NCBI GenBank assembly: GCA_950295325.1
Contig: OX485805.1
Coordinates: forward strand, 40,599,501-40,659,500
DNA: 60,000 bases
From: Polytrichum commune
Taxonomy: Eukaryota; Streptophyta; Polytrichopsida; Polytrichales; Polytrichaceae
Direction: 5' to 3'
Shown here: piece after piece, positions 1 through 13,112 of the stretch
How positions within the stretch are numbered: the first letter of the stretch is position 1
Layout: every line of letters begins with the position of its first letter
Made by a program: the position numbers and the translations under genes
Notes under the pieces: model-generated
Told to the model about the DNA's origin: nothing
What the model saw: only the letters and a program-made list of their open reading frames with translations
Database searches by the model: none

Positions 1-1430
1 TTACCATGGAATGGATGTAGCAGAGATATAGATGAATGAAGTAAAAATAGGGTTACGCGAACTTACCATACGTAAGTACTACAATATAAGCCCTAAACCT
101 TAAAAAATACCTCTTTTTTAGCATTCACGCAAGTGAGAGGTGCGGCGAGCTCTGTGTATACACATTAGGGTAATAGATAAGTGCTTGAAGTAAGAGTAAC
201 TAGGGATCATCACCAAGAGGAGTTTTCTACTTGAAGTAACCCAATCATGGCCAAAGAACATGTTTGAACACCCATATGTTGTTTTACAATGAGTGTTGTA
301 TGTTGAAATATTTTGGTGCATTTGAAATGAACTAAGTGTGTGTGACATGGATAACACTTGGGTCATGTTGTTATTTACCTCGTGTACGTAACTAATCCTC
401 AATTGTTTGTTGGTTGGTTGCATGGGCACATGTGAGGCATGCCCTTCACACAGTCAATGCAATGATGTATTGTGATCATGACATTTTATGCATAGATATT
501 GGTTGAGGTTACTAGGTACATCTCCTTAGTAAGTACAACATACATGTGGTGATCTAGTTAGACGTACTTGATAAAGAGGCAAGAAGGTTGGCAATTAACT
601 TCCAAAGCATGGGATAGTAAAAATCAAACATTGGGAGATGAATACCATATGATAGCAAAAAATCCAAATAAGGTATGTATTCTTGCAAGGCAAACTAGGT
701 ATGCAAGGTGTATATGTGTAGTACAACACATACTATGAGACATTAGGCAAATGACTCTATTATGCAATGTGGTACTATACTATCAAATAGGAAAAGGCAA
801 GAAACATATAGAGAGAGTCTTGTGGATGTTCCCACCCACCCACCCACCCTTGTATTGCAAAGAGGAAGAAATTGAAGGATTTGGCCTATGAAAAGAGGAA
901 GTTCAAACTTTGTAAAAGTTTTGAAAAGTCATATATATATATAAAATTGATGATCCTCATCTACCTCATCGTCCAAGTTTTGAAAAGGAAAGGAATTGAG
1001 AAGTGGCCCCAATTTGGGAACTTCAACTTTGCAACCATTGAATCTTTTCAAAAATTGTTAATGCAAAGACAACTTATTTTTAAGATCTTCGCAATGAATT
1101 TGCTTTCCACATGCAAGTGCCCAATCATAAAATTAGTGGTGATAGTGGGTTGAACTTGAGTTGCCCTCCCTGGACACTCTTGAGGGCGGTATGAAAGTTC
1201 CAATTTCATTGGGTGAAACTTGAGTCATTAAAAAGAGCAACAAATGTTCTATGTGAGCCAATCACAAAGCTATTTGACTTAGTAGTTGGAGAGGATTTCT
1301 AGCCTCATGGACCACCAACATTGCTCAAAAAATTAGTCAGTTGGGTGGGCATAATTGAAAGGTGTTAGAGCAAGAGGACAAACATGTTCTTAGGGAAGGT
1401 TAATATACTTTGAATCTCCTTATGTTACGC
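1..1430. other. Intergenic DNA, nothing recognised
   Basis: AT-rich sequence with only short random open frames on both strands and no recognisable protein motif. A short (CCCA)n run lies near 830-848. No terminal repeats or target duplications were found. Confidence 0.6.
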
Positions 1431-3260
1431 ACTTTAATTGAAAATAATAATAATATGTTGGTCAATGTCTATATTCTTGCTTTATTGATTTCAAAAAAGT
1501 GGTTGACACGATTTCACGTGACAAACTTTGTGAGGACTTCCAAAACTTAGGTGTACCACTTCATTCACAACAAGTTGTGAACACGGGTAGATCACTCTAA
1601 GGCATTTTTGTGCACCACGTGCGGCTAGGGGTTTTTTTTTGTTTTGGGGCTATTTACCTTCAAAGGTTGAATTAAACTCTCCCTATAATTACTTAAATTT
1701 CAAAAATGGCCCATTCGTTTGCACCCATTTATTACTTATATTGTCCAAGTCACTGCAATTTTTTGTACTCTATATTCCTTTTAAGCCATTTTTGGACAGA
1801 CGGAAATCCCAATTATCATCCATCCCTGTGAGTCCTAAACCCGTTTACATACTATACTAAACATACATTATAAGTAAGTTAGATGGACATAAAATGCCCA
1901 TGTATCTACATTTAATGACCTCTCTATATTATGCCGCACGTCGTTTTTAAAATGCACTAAGTGATCTACCCGTGGTTGTGAAATCCATGTATACTTACAA
2001 TTTGCGCAAAGCACAAATCAATGGTGACACATGTGATGGAGTCGTATCCAACATTGGTGTCAAACAAGGATGCCTCTTTTCTCCTACACTATGTGGGTTT
2101 TACATTGATGAACTTGAGACATATTTGGATGAGATGAATGGGGTTTTTATGTTTTTACTCAACACAATGGTTGCCATTCTCCTTTGTAATGACAATGTTA
2201 TCATGCTTTCTAAATTAGGATCATGCTCGCAAAGAGTCCAGCAAGCTTGAATTTCTTCTAGTCGTGATACTAGTTTATCTAAGACCAAATTCACAATCTT
2301 TAGCCAAAACATAAGGAAACTAAACCAAGAAGGTTTTTACCTAGGCAAGGGACCAAATCAAGAGAGCCCATTAATGTAACTACCTTAGGGTTCATATCTA
2401 CTCTCATGGTTGCTTTCAGCCATGAAATAAAAGGTGACAAATTGTATGTGTGAAAGCTTTGACGGCTACCTTGGGGAAAGAAACGGTAGTTGGAGTCACA
2501 TGTTGGGAACTCAATCCCATCTATTAAAAGCTCTCGTGCTTCCAACTATTGCATACATTGCAATCAATTTGGGAGAAAATTCACAAAAAAACAATCCTCA
2601 TTGGAAGGATTTTAATCAAGGCATGAAGATACATATGACGATTCATGTCAAAGTGTGTTTTTTAGCCTTCTACCATATATTATTGGCTGAATTTGGAGAA
2701 GTCCCCATAGAAGTATATGCACTCAAACTAGCCATAGGTTTCCAATAATGACTTGCCCTCCTTTTGGTAAGTTAGTTAAGCATCCTCAATTTCTTGACAC
2801 CTAGCCAAACAAGGATTTGATACTTGGCACAAAACAACAACCATGTGGAAGGCCTCGTGGGGTTTACCACAACTGAAAATCCATGACACACCACCAAAAT
2901 CCCACATTTGATGCTATCAAGCATGCCTTTCTTGCTGCCACACTTCAAATCATAGACTCGACATCAAAATTGGTTGGTGTTCAACTATTCTAATATCTAG
3001 AGACACAAGATTATGCCACCTATGACAATGTGGTTGAAAATTGAGCATGCTTTGTGCTGGAGCGTCCCCTCTACAACTCCATTAGAGATGTGTTTCCTAC
3101 CATATTTCAAAACATAGTAATATGTAGTCTCAAGTCTTTATTCCAATTAGACCATCAAGTTGATGTGAGTCTCTATCTTATCGAGGCCCCTACACTCCGT
3201 TACTCTAGGTAATACTCATTTTCAACACCATCTTGATGTACATACAGTCCCTTAAGCATG
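1431..3260 (+). pseudogene. Decayed non-LTR retrotransposon (LINE) reverse transcriptase
   Basis: Relic of a LINE polymerase on the plus strand, broken by stops and frameshifts. Around 1470-1510 the translation reads as RT motif A (VDFKKAFDTV). After an inserted MITE it resumes with SNIGVKQGCLFSPTL, the RT 'QG-SP' block, at about 2060-2095. A ruined YADD position (LLCNDNV) lies near 2190. At 2540-2750 comes a thumb/connection stretch (LVLPTIAYIAINL, then AEFGEVPIEVYALKL). A degenerate C-terminal part is traceable to about 3260. No intact ORF longer than about 100 codons survives, so it is inactive. The motifs show it is a non-LTR RT. The clade is not settled; it differs from the L1-like and the large dual-endonuclease LINEs elsewhere in the window. 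Confidence 0.72.
1582..1974. mobile_element. 393-bp MITE with 15-bp perfect TIR core and 8-bp TSD
   Basis: The ends are perfect inverted repeats, CACGGGTAGATCACT at the left and its complement at the right. Weaker pairing extends to about 40 bp (both sides reach a GTGCGG core). The element is flanked by the direct repeat GTTGTGAA at 1574-1581 and 1975-1982. Removing it rejoins two blocks of the LINE reverse transcriptase, so it inserted into that relic. An 8-bp duplication is typical of hAT elements (P elements also make 8 bp). No transposase is present, so it is non-autonomous; the 73-codon frame inside it has no coding features. Confidence 0.85.
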
Positions 3261-3868
3261 TTTTCATCTTGGACTTAAAATCATTTTCATTTCATTTCAT
3301 TGGAATGCATCCATATGGCAATGAAGGGTTAAGTTGGGGATGGTATTGGGGATGAAGCAATAGGAGCAACGAACAAGGGGAACCGGCTATAAGTTAAATA
3401 ACCGGTTTGAGTTCAAAACTTAGAAAATAAATTGTTCACTTTAGGGGAATTTAAAGCATACACTCCAATTTCCCTATGAGCACGCTTGTGGCAATCAAAG
3501 TGCATGTGATAATAAGGAGGTTTGCAGTGGTAACATGGATGCATGATTATGAAGAATTATCATAGCTTGTGACATTATGAAATAACACAAAGTCAACATT
3601 GCAATAATGACAATGACGACAACGTGATGTGTGCGAGCGTGTGGTTTGAATTCTTCGGTGGATTATTTGAATGTCAAAACCCATGATGTATGAGACGGAA
3701 ATATGACAACAAGGAGGGGGATTTGAATTGAGCACATCCGTTCCCTAAGGTTTTGGGATATAAGAGAGGGAGTGACATTACAGAGGTTGAGTGTATTCCT
3801 CAAAAAATAAATTAAAATATGAAAGGTGCCAACATGTATCCAGTTGAAATTTTATTTTTAAAAAAAAA
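3261..3868. repeat. Intergenic DNA with a dispersed repeat
   Basis: No gene seen. About 80 bases at 3685-3766 (ending GGTTTTGGGATAT) resemble 28088-28172 (ending GGGTTTCGGGATAT) in the same orientation, with shared blocks TTGAATTGAGCACATCC and TTAAATTGAGAACATCC. This is a dispersed repeat of unknown class. Confidence 0.45.
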
Positions 3869-4040
3869 TTTATGAGACAAAAGGCCGATAGGCTAGCGCC
3901 AAAGCACAGGAGGTAGTTGACCACCTCGCACGTTTTCCGTCAAGTAGAGAGGAGATTTCATAGCCAGGAATCGAACAGCCAACCTCTTCCGGAGTTGGAC
4001 TTGGAAAAACACTAGGATCTTGATCGATTTTGTCCAAGAA
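3869..4040 (-). mobile_element. SINE family B copy, tRNA-derived (minus)
   Basis: Read on the minus strand it contains TGTTCGATTCC (plus positions 3967-3977), a good polymerase III B box. It is followed by sequence matching the plus-strand copy near 26.1 kb, sharing TTGACGGAAAAC and AGGTGGTCAA. Its A box is degenerate. The 3' side on the minus strand runs into an AT-rich tract near 3850-3870. Boundaries are approximate. Confidence 0.6.
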
Positions 4041-4435
4041 TCTTGGCAGACGATGTAATAAGAGACATATTATAACCAGACCCGGCCATCGATTTTAGGC
4101 CCACAAATATAGAATATGAATTATTAGGTGAGCCTTTGGATGGTTGTGTAAATGCCCAAAAATCATTGCCAAGAGTCCCAATTCTGGCAGCTTTTCAAGG
4201 CCTGTCGCTTGGTGAGGGTCGCATCATCTGTAAATGGTGTATGAATCAAATCTCTAATTCTCACTTCAATAAATATCAAAGGCTGTATTCCATTCTCACT
4301 TGGGACAATCTTAACAATAAAAATAAAAATAAAAATCCAATTTAAGAAAAGATTGTTGTGGTATGGAATTTTAGTTAGTGTTATTATTGTTCTTGTTTTT
4401 TGGCATGTGACGTTACCATCATAATATGAGTCTTA
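4041..4435. other. Intergenic DNA, nothing recognised
   Basis: Contains a 69-codon open frame (4136-4345) without recognisable motif and an (AATAAA)-like repeat near 4315-4335. No gene is supported. Confidence 0.5.
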
Positions 4436-4933
4436 GGGCCATTTCACACACGAGCCAAGTGCCGTGAGCATGAGATTATGAGAGCCCAAAAGAAAGTGTC
4501 CAAAGGCCGTCCCAACACACCTCCAAAATCATGTAGTGTGGTCGTAGATCCTCAAGTGTAGTGTGAAGTCATATGTGTCAGGGCCCTCAACCAAATGTTA
4601 TTTCAATGAATTTCTATTCACGTGGGTCCTCACGCATGATAAAATAGAATAAATCAACGGTTGTGAGCATTCAGAGTGCCATGGTCTACCGGTTTTGTGT
4701 TAGGCCTACTCCAAGAGGTGGTTTTTGAAAACAATCCAAGTGACCATGAAACATGATCCATTTGATGCCATGTAGTAATCCATGTAGGCTTTACATCCAT
4801 CTTGCATTCACATACTCCGTTGGCCCCTCAAGCGTAGTGTGAAGCGAACTTGGACCAACTCCACCTTTTCCATCAATGAGGGTGCTTGAAGCGTAATGAT
4901 CACGGGCTCTCAGTCTCGTGTGTGATGTGGCCC
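4436..4933. mobile_element. Tourist-like (PIF/Harbinger) MITE, 498 bp, TSD TTA
   Basis: Left end GGGCCATTTCACACACGAG and the complement of the right end GGGCCACATCACACACGAG match at 17 of 19 positions. The direct repeat TTA flanks it at 4433-4435 and 4934-4936. A 3-bp TTA duplication with GG-starting termini is the classic PIF/Harbinger signature. There is no transposase inside, so it is non-autonomous. Confidence 0.85.
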
Positions 4934-4936
4934 TTA

Positions 4937-6047
4937 GGTAATTGTCTATGTTTGTGAAAGAAATTTGCAAGTCTACCACAATGATAGAATTGGAGATTTT
5001 CCAATGATGTAGGGCAAATTCCTTAATGATATAGGGAATTGTAAAAGACCCTATAACTTTTACTCAACAACTAGATGACAATCTCTTTCCAAAGAAAGAA
5101 GATGTGATTAAAAAAGCCCATGATAAATCATAGTTGCTTGTTGGAAACACTAGAATATACAACACGAGCGCTCTCCATAGACAGGGGATCCCGATATTAA
5201 ATGATAATTATGGTCTCTGATACTTGGTCCTACGATACACAACCAAGGAGCTAAGTAATGTTAAGTCATATGCTTGTCAAGACATAACACTTAATTTGAC
5301 AAGGTTTTGGTGTCGATGAAATGCCCTCCAAATCAAGCCCTACCGTGAAGGACGTGATTAACTTTCATTGCTTCACAAGTGTGTTAAAATGTATACCATT
5401 GCCCTTAGATTCTATTCAAGCGTGTCTTGCGAATGGTGTGGGTTTCATGCTCAATTGACTCATAGAGTTGTTCATTGTGTTCCCAACCATTCACAACGTG
5501 GGATAACATGCAAATTTGAGCACCGGTCAATCTCAAAATGAGAATGAGAATAATAAAACGAAAATGAGAATAATGAAATAAAATAAAATAAAATGGTGTT
5601 CTGACCTATAGTAAATGCCGACAACCAAACTGCTTACTCAAAAAAAAAAATTCAAATAGATGATTTTAATCTCAAAATCAAATCCCAAATTGATGTAATG
5701 AGAATATATCAATGTTGGACCGGTATTTATGCATGGTATCAATAATCAAACATCGGTAATGATATCAAATAACTTATCAAAGGGTATCAAAATTGTAATA
5801 TTAGTCAAATATTGACAGTTGAAGGGTATGTCAAGGTGAGAGACTTCTTGTATACCCAATTTATTATCTGAATCTATACCATTCTAAACCATATTGATAC
5901 TAGAACAATTTTACATGAGTATGAAAACCCTTACATATTATATAGACTTGAATGGTATAGAAAAAAAAACAACAACCGTTAAATGCCCATACCCATATAG
6001 AAAAAGGTGAAATCCTCATTACATGTATCCGGATGGTTTTATATATA
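4937..6047. other. Intergenic DNA, nothing recognised
   Basis: AT-rich with short homopolymer A runs (for example 5641-5650) and AAAAT-type short repeats near 5575-5593. No coding motif or terminal repeat pair was found. Confidence 0.5.
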
Positions 6048-6413
6048 TATATAAGGCACCACGGGCCTTGGCTTGGTGGTTAGGGCTCATGGCCCCCAAT
6101 GAGGAGGTGGTGGGTTCTGTTCCCCATGCCGGCGTGGTGCTCACCACCTTAGTCCACCCAACTATGGTGGGGGGTCCTTGGACCTTGTTGTATGGGTACC
6201 TCAAAGCCCTTTGGGGGGATACCATGTCCGGTATCTTCAAGGCACTAGTGGCTAGCTAGGAACTAGTATAGTGTGTCACTATAGTGTCCATCCTCGAAAG
6301 GGGAGAGTAGTATTGTCCCAATGTCCCCTTGTCCAGTGGGCATCGGGTCATTGGCATTACGAACGGACACTTCATTCACGCCGGCCCCTTGCTAAAAAGG
6401 GACCGGAGTTTCT

Positions 6414-6443
<30 letters not shown>
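6048..6443 (+). mobile_element. SINE family A, tRNA-derived, full or near full length
   Basis: A GC-richer island of about 395 bp in AT-rich DNA. Near its 5' end are a polymerase III A-box-like TGGCTTGGTGG (6069-6079) and a B-box-like GGTTCTGTTCC (6113-6123), with tRNA-like spacing. The 3' end is a (TATC)n then (TA)n tail (6411-6442). The last ~165 bp recur inverted at 7.32-7.49 kb. The tRNA-like head, simple-repeat tail and second copy together mark a SINE. The flanks are (TA)n, which hides any target duplication. The 70-78 codon frames over it are not genes. Confidence 0.75.
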
Positions 6444-6444
<1 letters not shown>

Positions 6445-7321
6445 ACCAACACCTTGTATACTCTCGGCAACCGACATGAGTGATATTAAGATGACATTGT
6501 CGTTTGATGACGGTGGTGCTTCACTTTTCAATCGTACTTTGTTGAAGATGAAAGCAACAATTTGATAGAAGTGAACTTTCCCACCGACACGATCGTCAAT
6601 TTTGTCGTCCATCACCAATTTTCGGGCTTGTTGTAATTTAGTCTTTTTTTGCATTCCACAATGGTCGCATTCATACATAGATTTTGATGTTTTATGATGA
6701 TTGGAAGCTTCATGCGTCAATCAACAAAGGTAGTGAACGAGAGTTCCACATTGTGTGCAAACTTTTGGTAGTCTACGGTAACTAACAAACACTATTGGAA
6801 TATTATCACAATGATTCTCAAGTGGGTTATTATAGCCTCTTCCTATTCTTGTCTTATTGAACACAAAGAGGAGTGCCGATCTCGATTAAACTTAGATTAG
6901 CTCAGTTTTTTTTAAATAAAAATAAAAATCTAATTTTCAATTGAACCTCCCATGATATTCATACTACATTTCTTCATTATATTTTGACGATAGTATAAAG
7001 ACGACAATTATAAATGTAATTTTTTTTTGTATATCTTGAAGTTCCTTTAGAACATGTCCTCCTTGCCAAGGAAATGATTCAAACTGATTTGTTGCTTTTT
7101 GAATATATAACGTTTAATTGCAATGGAAACCCAAAATTCAAGTGTTTGAAAATGGTGTTTTACTTTCTTATTTCTTATGAACATTACTTGGATATTGGAA
7201 AAAAAATCTCAAACAAACTAGATCTTGAAAGATAACAATTCAAGTTTCTAAATTAAAATTAAAAAAATTGTTTGCATCCAATCATTTCAAATGGGATAAT
7301 GAGATTATATAGTTTGACCTA
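6444..7321. other. Intergenic DNA with one weak open frame
   Basis: A 98-codon minus-strand frame at 6424-6720 contains a single CxxC pair (ECDHCG) followed by basic residues. That faintly recalls a BED-type or zinc-knuckle relic of a transposase but is too little to name. The rest is AT-rich without recognisable features. Confidence 0.35.
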
Positions 7322-7487
7322 GCCAGATAGATAGATAGAAACTCCGGACCTCTTTCAAGGCCGGTGTGAATAAAGTGTTTGTTTGTAATGTTAACGACCC
7401 AGTGCCCACCGGACAAAAGGCCATTGGAACAAAACTACTCTTCCCTGCCGAGAATAGACACTTTAGTGACCAATACCCAGTAAAAGT
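7322..7487 (-). mobile_element. SINE family A 3' fragment (minus)
   Basis: The complement of this stretch matches the 3' part of the SINE at 6.05-6.44 kb through CACCGGCC, GGTCCGGAGTTTCTATCTAT and the (TATC)n tail (here AGATAGATAGATAG near 7325-7338). The tRNA-like head is absent, so this is a 5'-truncated copy, as expected for incomplete reverse transcription. Confidence 0.75.
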
Positions 7488-10400
7488 AACCATAAATTAT
7501 TAGTTGGATAATTGCTTAAGTATAAATTGAATATTGGTATGCTGAAAGATCCTAGTTTGACCTAAAGATCTTTTGAGGATAAAAGTGAAGGCAATGTTGG
7601 ACACTTTCGTTCTATATATTCTTACTTGATGATTAGGAACCAACACAAAGCGGAAGTCTTGAAGTCGTGTCAAGGAACGTACAATTTTGACACTCACATA
7701 TCATACAAAATTATATTAAAGACTGAAATCAACAACAAAAGTAACACTCATGGCCACAACAAAAATACCTTTAGGGACAAAGATCTTACAAAACTCACAC
7801 AATGAAAAAGAAGAAGGTCACACCTGTTGACACATCTGAATCTCATGATGTGTCCGAGTCTTGAAAATAGCAATTACGACCTTGAACTCTCTAGGAGATG
7901 CTTCGATTTGCAATGTTTCATAAAACCCATAAGATTTGTTTAAAAAGTTTTCCTTGAAAGAAGGGAGCATTTTATAAATAATACACATAATTTAAATGTT
8001 AGCTAACAATTTCAATTAATGAATCCTCATGTTTTTGACTATGACCAACTAATAGAAGGCAAGGGCAAGAGAATCGAACTCACAATCGACATGTCAACTT
8101 CACTTTATACACAACAACTTATACATTTGTTAAGATCATAAATCATAAATCATAAGAAAATAGACCAAAAAATGAGATGAGAGGAGTTTTCATATTTATT
8201 ATTATACCACTTTGCTATAATAAAAATTACTATATGCTTAGAAGTTTGGAGAATGTAATTTTTGGCATGTGAAGATGTTTTTTTGGGGAAATACTCAATT
8301 CAACAATGTAAAACGTAATTACCTTGATACTTCTAATAATAGAAACATATAGGTTATGTATAGGTCTATCATATTATTTGCACATATGAAGAGGAAATTT
8401 ATCCAAAATTCTCAATTATCCATTAAATCTTCTTAAGTAGAGTTAAATAATCAAAGTACACATATAAGTGACTAATTATTCAGTTATTGTCACATTCAAT
8501 CAAAGTTATGTTGTATTGTTTTTCTTCTTCTGCAATAGCCTATACTAATGTCCATCAATGTCATAAAACAAGTAAACTATAGTCTCATACTTTGTCATAC
8601 GCTTTTGCTCAATGTTATGTATGATGGTAGAATGGCTTGTTGTTTCGTACCTTGAAAGGTCAAGATTGCCACCCTCTTATAAGTATTCTCACTATGACTA
8701 GTAGTTTACAAGCTTGATGAGTTAATGTTCTCACACCAGTTCTTGCTTAAGTGTTAGCATGGGCTAATAACCACATTGTTATGTTTGTAGGCACCTCAAC
8801 ACAGTAGTCGTCCATCTTGGAGTAGATGCGCAGGGAGCAAGCCTAGTCAACATGCCGTGTGTGGGTGGTGATGTCTTAATGGTCAATACTAGGTCCACGT
8901 AGACTCGCCAAACCAAGCACAATGCAATTTGCATGATTCGACCAAGGTGGTCTTGGTCTTAAGGGCTTTGAAGCTTGAACGTCTTCATAATTGTTTTGCA
9001 CATGAAATTTGAGGATGAAACAATTGAATATGGTTTAGGAACAATGCATTAAGAGGATTTTCAAATACAATATGGTATAGAATTGTATTTTCATCCTTTA
9101 AAAGAAAAAAAGGAACTCATCCGTCACTTTGATAATCCAATTCACCTATTAGAGTTAGCTTGTCAAAATTATCAATCTCAAACGAAAGAATACAAATAAT
9201 GTTAAGGCATTTATCGCCCAAATTTGAGAATGAAAAGCTTACCAACCTTGGGGAGGTGACTATTGGAATTTTAGAAACCATGTGAGATAAAAAAAAAAGG
9301 ATCAATTTAATTCGTTGAGGGTAAAAATTATACTTTTGTTAGATCTACCATAGCATTGGAAATATGTTCCCTACATGATTATACGTAAAATAGGGTGGTG
9401 AATAATTCCTTCATTTTAGTTATCAGTAGATTAAAAAACTAGGGTTATAGATATTGGATCCCCCTAAAAGTGTGTAGTAGGATCAATAAGATAATTATGG
9501 TTTTTGTATTTAGCTTTCTTGTATTTGAATGCAATTTCTTATTGGATAGGTAGTTTTGCAAAATTCTATGTCTTGTCACAACTGATTATAATTCTTGTTT
9601 TGTTTTATTTGTGTTTACAACTTGTCTATGTTAGCTTGTATATTTTATTATCTCCATGTTTATTGGTAACCCTTTAACTAATACCCAAATGCTATTGGTT
9701 GTGTTTTGAATGGTACTTTGAATGGTTTAGGATTGGTATAACTATTTAAAACCAATTAAATGACAAGATGGATGGTATGGAATGTTTGTTGCTCACATAG
9801 TTGATTTTACAATGCGATAGTCTTCCGTCCACTATTTGGTACTTGTATGATTTATAGAAAAAAATATGGTGCCAAAAATTAGCCTCTCTAAATAATTACA
9901 AATAAATATAGGGTGCTTAAAAATACGTCAAAGTTGCTTTATATCTACAAATAGGGCAGGAAAAAATATTGAGGGGTGCATAAACATCCCCCATAAAATA
10001 CCCCATTATCGCACATGGTTACAAAACGTAAGGGGGTGTGATCGCCCCGAGTCACCAACACAAGTACAAGTGAGAGGATGACCTACTCCAAAAGGACGAG
10101 GATTTTGTTACACCTGTGAATTGGGTGAACTCAATACCCTCAACTTTATTGAATTATTCAACGTGCTCTATCAAAAAAGTAAACAAATACGAACCGAATT
10201 TTGAAAAAATAAAATGAAAAGTAAGTGTATTGAGTTTGCAAATACTACTAAACTTCACCCATGATTATTGTTACATGTCACTATCTATATTATAAATTTT
10301 CATCTAATATTTTTGCCAACATTAATATTGCACACTTTAAGCTGACTTTAAAAGGAGTAAGTCCACAACCCTATTGATAAGAAACACAAAGAAATGCATG

Positions 10401-13112
10401 GCCAATTATTACATCACAATTCAAGGTGTAGGAAATATGTAGTCTTTGTGGTATAAGTCCCTCACCATGTGTCTATTAGGTCATGGCAAAGAATGGGTCC
10501 AAAAGCTCAAACCAATAGATGAAGGATCGATGAATCCAAGAAGACTCGATGGACTTGGCCAACAAAAGAGAGTTGCTCATGTGTTCATTAACATGTGTTC
10601 ATTACACCATAAAGGAATTGTCATCTTGGCCAAACACAACATTTAAATTTCCGGTGACATGTTTGGTACGTTTTGAAATCCCCACTACAAAGAGATCTAC
10701 CTTATATTTGAATGATGTACAAAAAGAAAAAAGAAAAATTAAAATGATGTCAAAACCAACCTTTGCTACATAAAACTAAAACTAATACTTATATGGTTGT
10801 ATAATGGTCTCCGTGAGCACAAGTTGCAATTTTGTTTGTAAAGGCATTGTTCTCGGGGGGGGGGGGGGCAATGTGTTAAAAAGTTAAGGATATAGGTGCG
10901 AACAACCACTATTTTATAGGGGGGTATTACTTTCAATTCTCTTCTTTTTTTCACATGCTATCATTATGTAAATTTCTACTTTGGGTTAATAGAAAAATGG
11001 CTTGCATTACTTATAATTCCAAATTACCTATTATTCCATACCCTATAGTACTTTAAAGATGTCTAATGCCATTTTTGATACCCTATATTACTCTTAAGTC
11101 CAATTATAATTTTTAGCCCCCATGTTTTTAAAATACCCTATCATTTGTTCGCACGTATATTGCTACTCCAACCAATGACTACCCCCCCTTCCAAGGCATT
11201 GTTTCAAAGAAACTCCGATTAAAATCTTAGAATGATTTTGGAAATAAAAATTTATTTTAATATTATCATTATTCTTCTTCTCTTAAGTGATCATGGTCTA
11301 ATTGATTCAATGATCATTCACATCTTACACATTTATTACCTTCTACACAAAACCCAACTAGTAGTTTGGTAATTCATGACTTTTTGGTCACCTCCGGACA
11401 AAACCGGTGGTTGACACCATCTTGTGAATCCCCTCGTTACCTTGACTTCTTCCCACAACTTTGTTGTTGTGTGTCATATGTGGGTTTTGGTTGGTTTACT
11501 ACCATGCGTTTACAACCATATAATTGTGTGATTGCACTATGTTTTTGTTTGTTATCACACAACTCATGCATAACTCCAGAATATCCAAAAGTCCGGATTT
11601 CACCTAAATACTAGTTACTCTTAATATCATCATATATACAACCAATCTCATGTATAAAACAATATAATCGATTTATATCATTGACCTCCATGTCATCCTC
11701 CCCTGATTACCTTTCAAACTACTCATCCCGTATCCATTGTAGCCATCCACACAAACTTCTCAAACAACATCAATGGGTGGGGTAGAGGATACATAATTGA
11801 CACTCTCGACTGACATAATTTTTCCTCAACTTTAACACATTACACATTAATACACATCTGCTTATCACATATTGGCCAGACCTTGCGAGGGACCTGTGGT
11901 GCAATATTGTCCCCTATTGGGTTACCAACTGCACAAGCGAATATAGGAGATGCCACAACCATATCATAGACATGCTACTAACCGTGCATATTTGGGTTTC
12001 AAATGGTTTTCCACAAGGTGGGTTAAGCCTTTTTTATTTTTAAAAAAAAATTTGTAATTAGTAAATGAGATGAGAGTGTTGTGGTAAAATGAAATGACAA
12101 TTGTATTTGAAAAGTTGTAACCTTTCTACAATCAAGTTCACAACTATATGCATCAATGTGTGATCAATGTGCCATTCACTAACCGTGCATGTTAGGTTTC
12201 ACTAAAGGAGCTACAAATGTTGCCCTCTTCTTTGTAGGCATAGGAAATTGATGAGGTTTTGATATTGTCCTTTTGACTTGTGTAGCCATTTTCTTCTCAA
12301 GTTGTTGTTGAATTTTTGCTTCTTTTTTGGCCCTAGCAAGGTCTGCTCTTTTCATCTTCATCAAATTGCTACATCTACACCTTGCTATGTGATTTGACTG
12401 AAGGAAACTCCATGATGAGTGTGAGTTGACAGTGATGTTTTAGGTCATTGGCGCGGTCATGATTGAGTTTGAGAGACATCGGACGGTTGAGATTGCATGT
12501 GATATAATTTGACGGCCGAGATTAAAAGTACACAGTAAGTGGCATGGTGGAGTATCGTGACATGCACGGTAAGTGGTGCTGCACGGTCAGTAGCATGTCT
12601 ACGATATATGGAAAGTGCAATACATGTCACCATGTTGTTGGTTATGTAAGTTAAAAAATACGGTGTATTTAATGTGGTCCACACCAATCTACAAAGTCAC
12701 TGCTGATCTTCAAGAGTGGGTGTATTTAACATTCCAAGACAACAAGTTTTGTGGTGACCATCCATCCCCTTCCTCGCTTCGAATGCTACGCTATGTAATA
12801 TCTCGGGAGATGTGGAGGACCAAGGATTCCCACATGTTTTCCCCCTACACCGAACCATGTTGCCTCATCATTGTTCCTATTGAATATGAGCGCACTTCTC
12901 ATTCATCTTACATACACATAGGTATTCCTCATTGACAACCAATTGTTTCATAATAAAGTTCTTGAAATGTTACCTTCCAAAGAGTGTGAAATCCACTTCA
13001 ATTGTGGAAGAGAAATCAATATTCCCCCACTATTTGCTCATCTCACATAATAGAATGATGGAAATTCTTAACTAAGACATGGAGGGCGTTTTCTATTGTA
13101 CGGTGCTCACTA
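7488..13112. other. Long intergenic stretch, no gene recognised
   Basis: About 5.6 kb of AT-rich DNA with only short random frames. Notable items are a B-box-like complement (GAATCGAACT, near 8071) that may be a SINE remnant, a run of 14 G at 10855-10868, and a short repeat CTAACCGTGCAT at about 11978 and 12180. No conserved coding signal was found. Confidence 0.5.

Noticed and set aside
6069-6123. A genuine tRNA gene
   Set aside because: A- and B-box-like sequences are present, but a full cloverleaf with paired acceptor stem is not evident, and the sequence continues into a 395-bp element with a TATC tail.
6023-6259. Overlapping 73-78 codon frames on both strands
   Set aside because: They fall in the tRNA-derived SINE, whose GC-richer DNA leaves chance frames.
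12179-12364. 61-codon minus frame with a Lys/Glu-rich helical stretch
   Set aside because: Short and isolated, with no homology recognised and no gene context.
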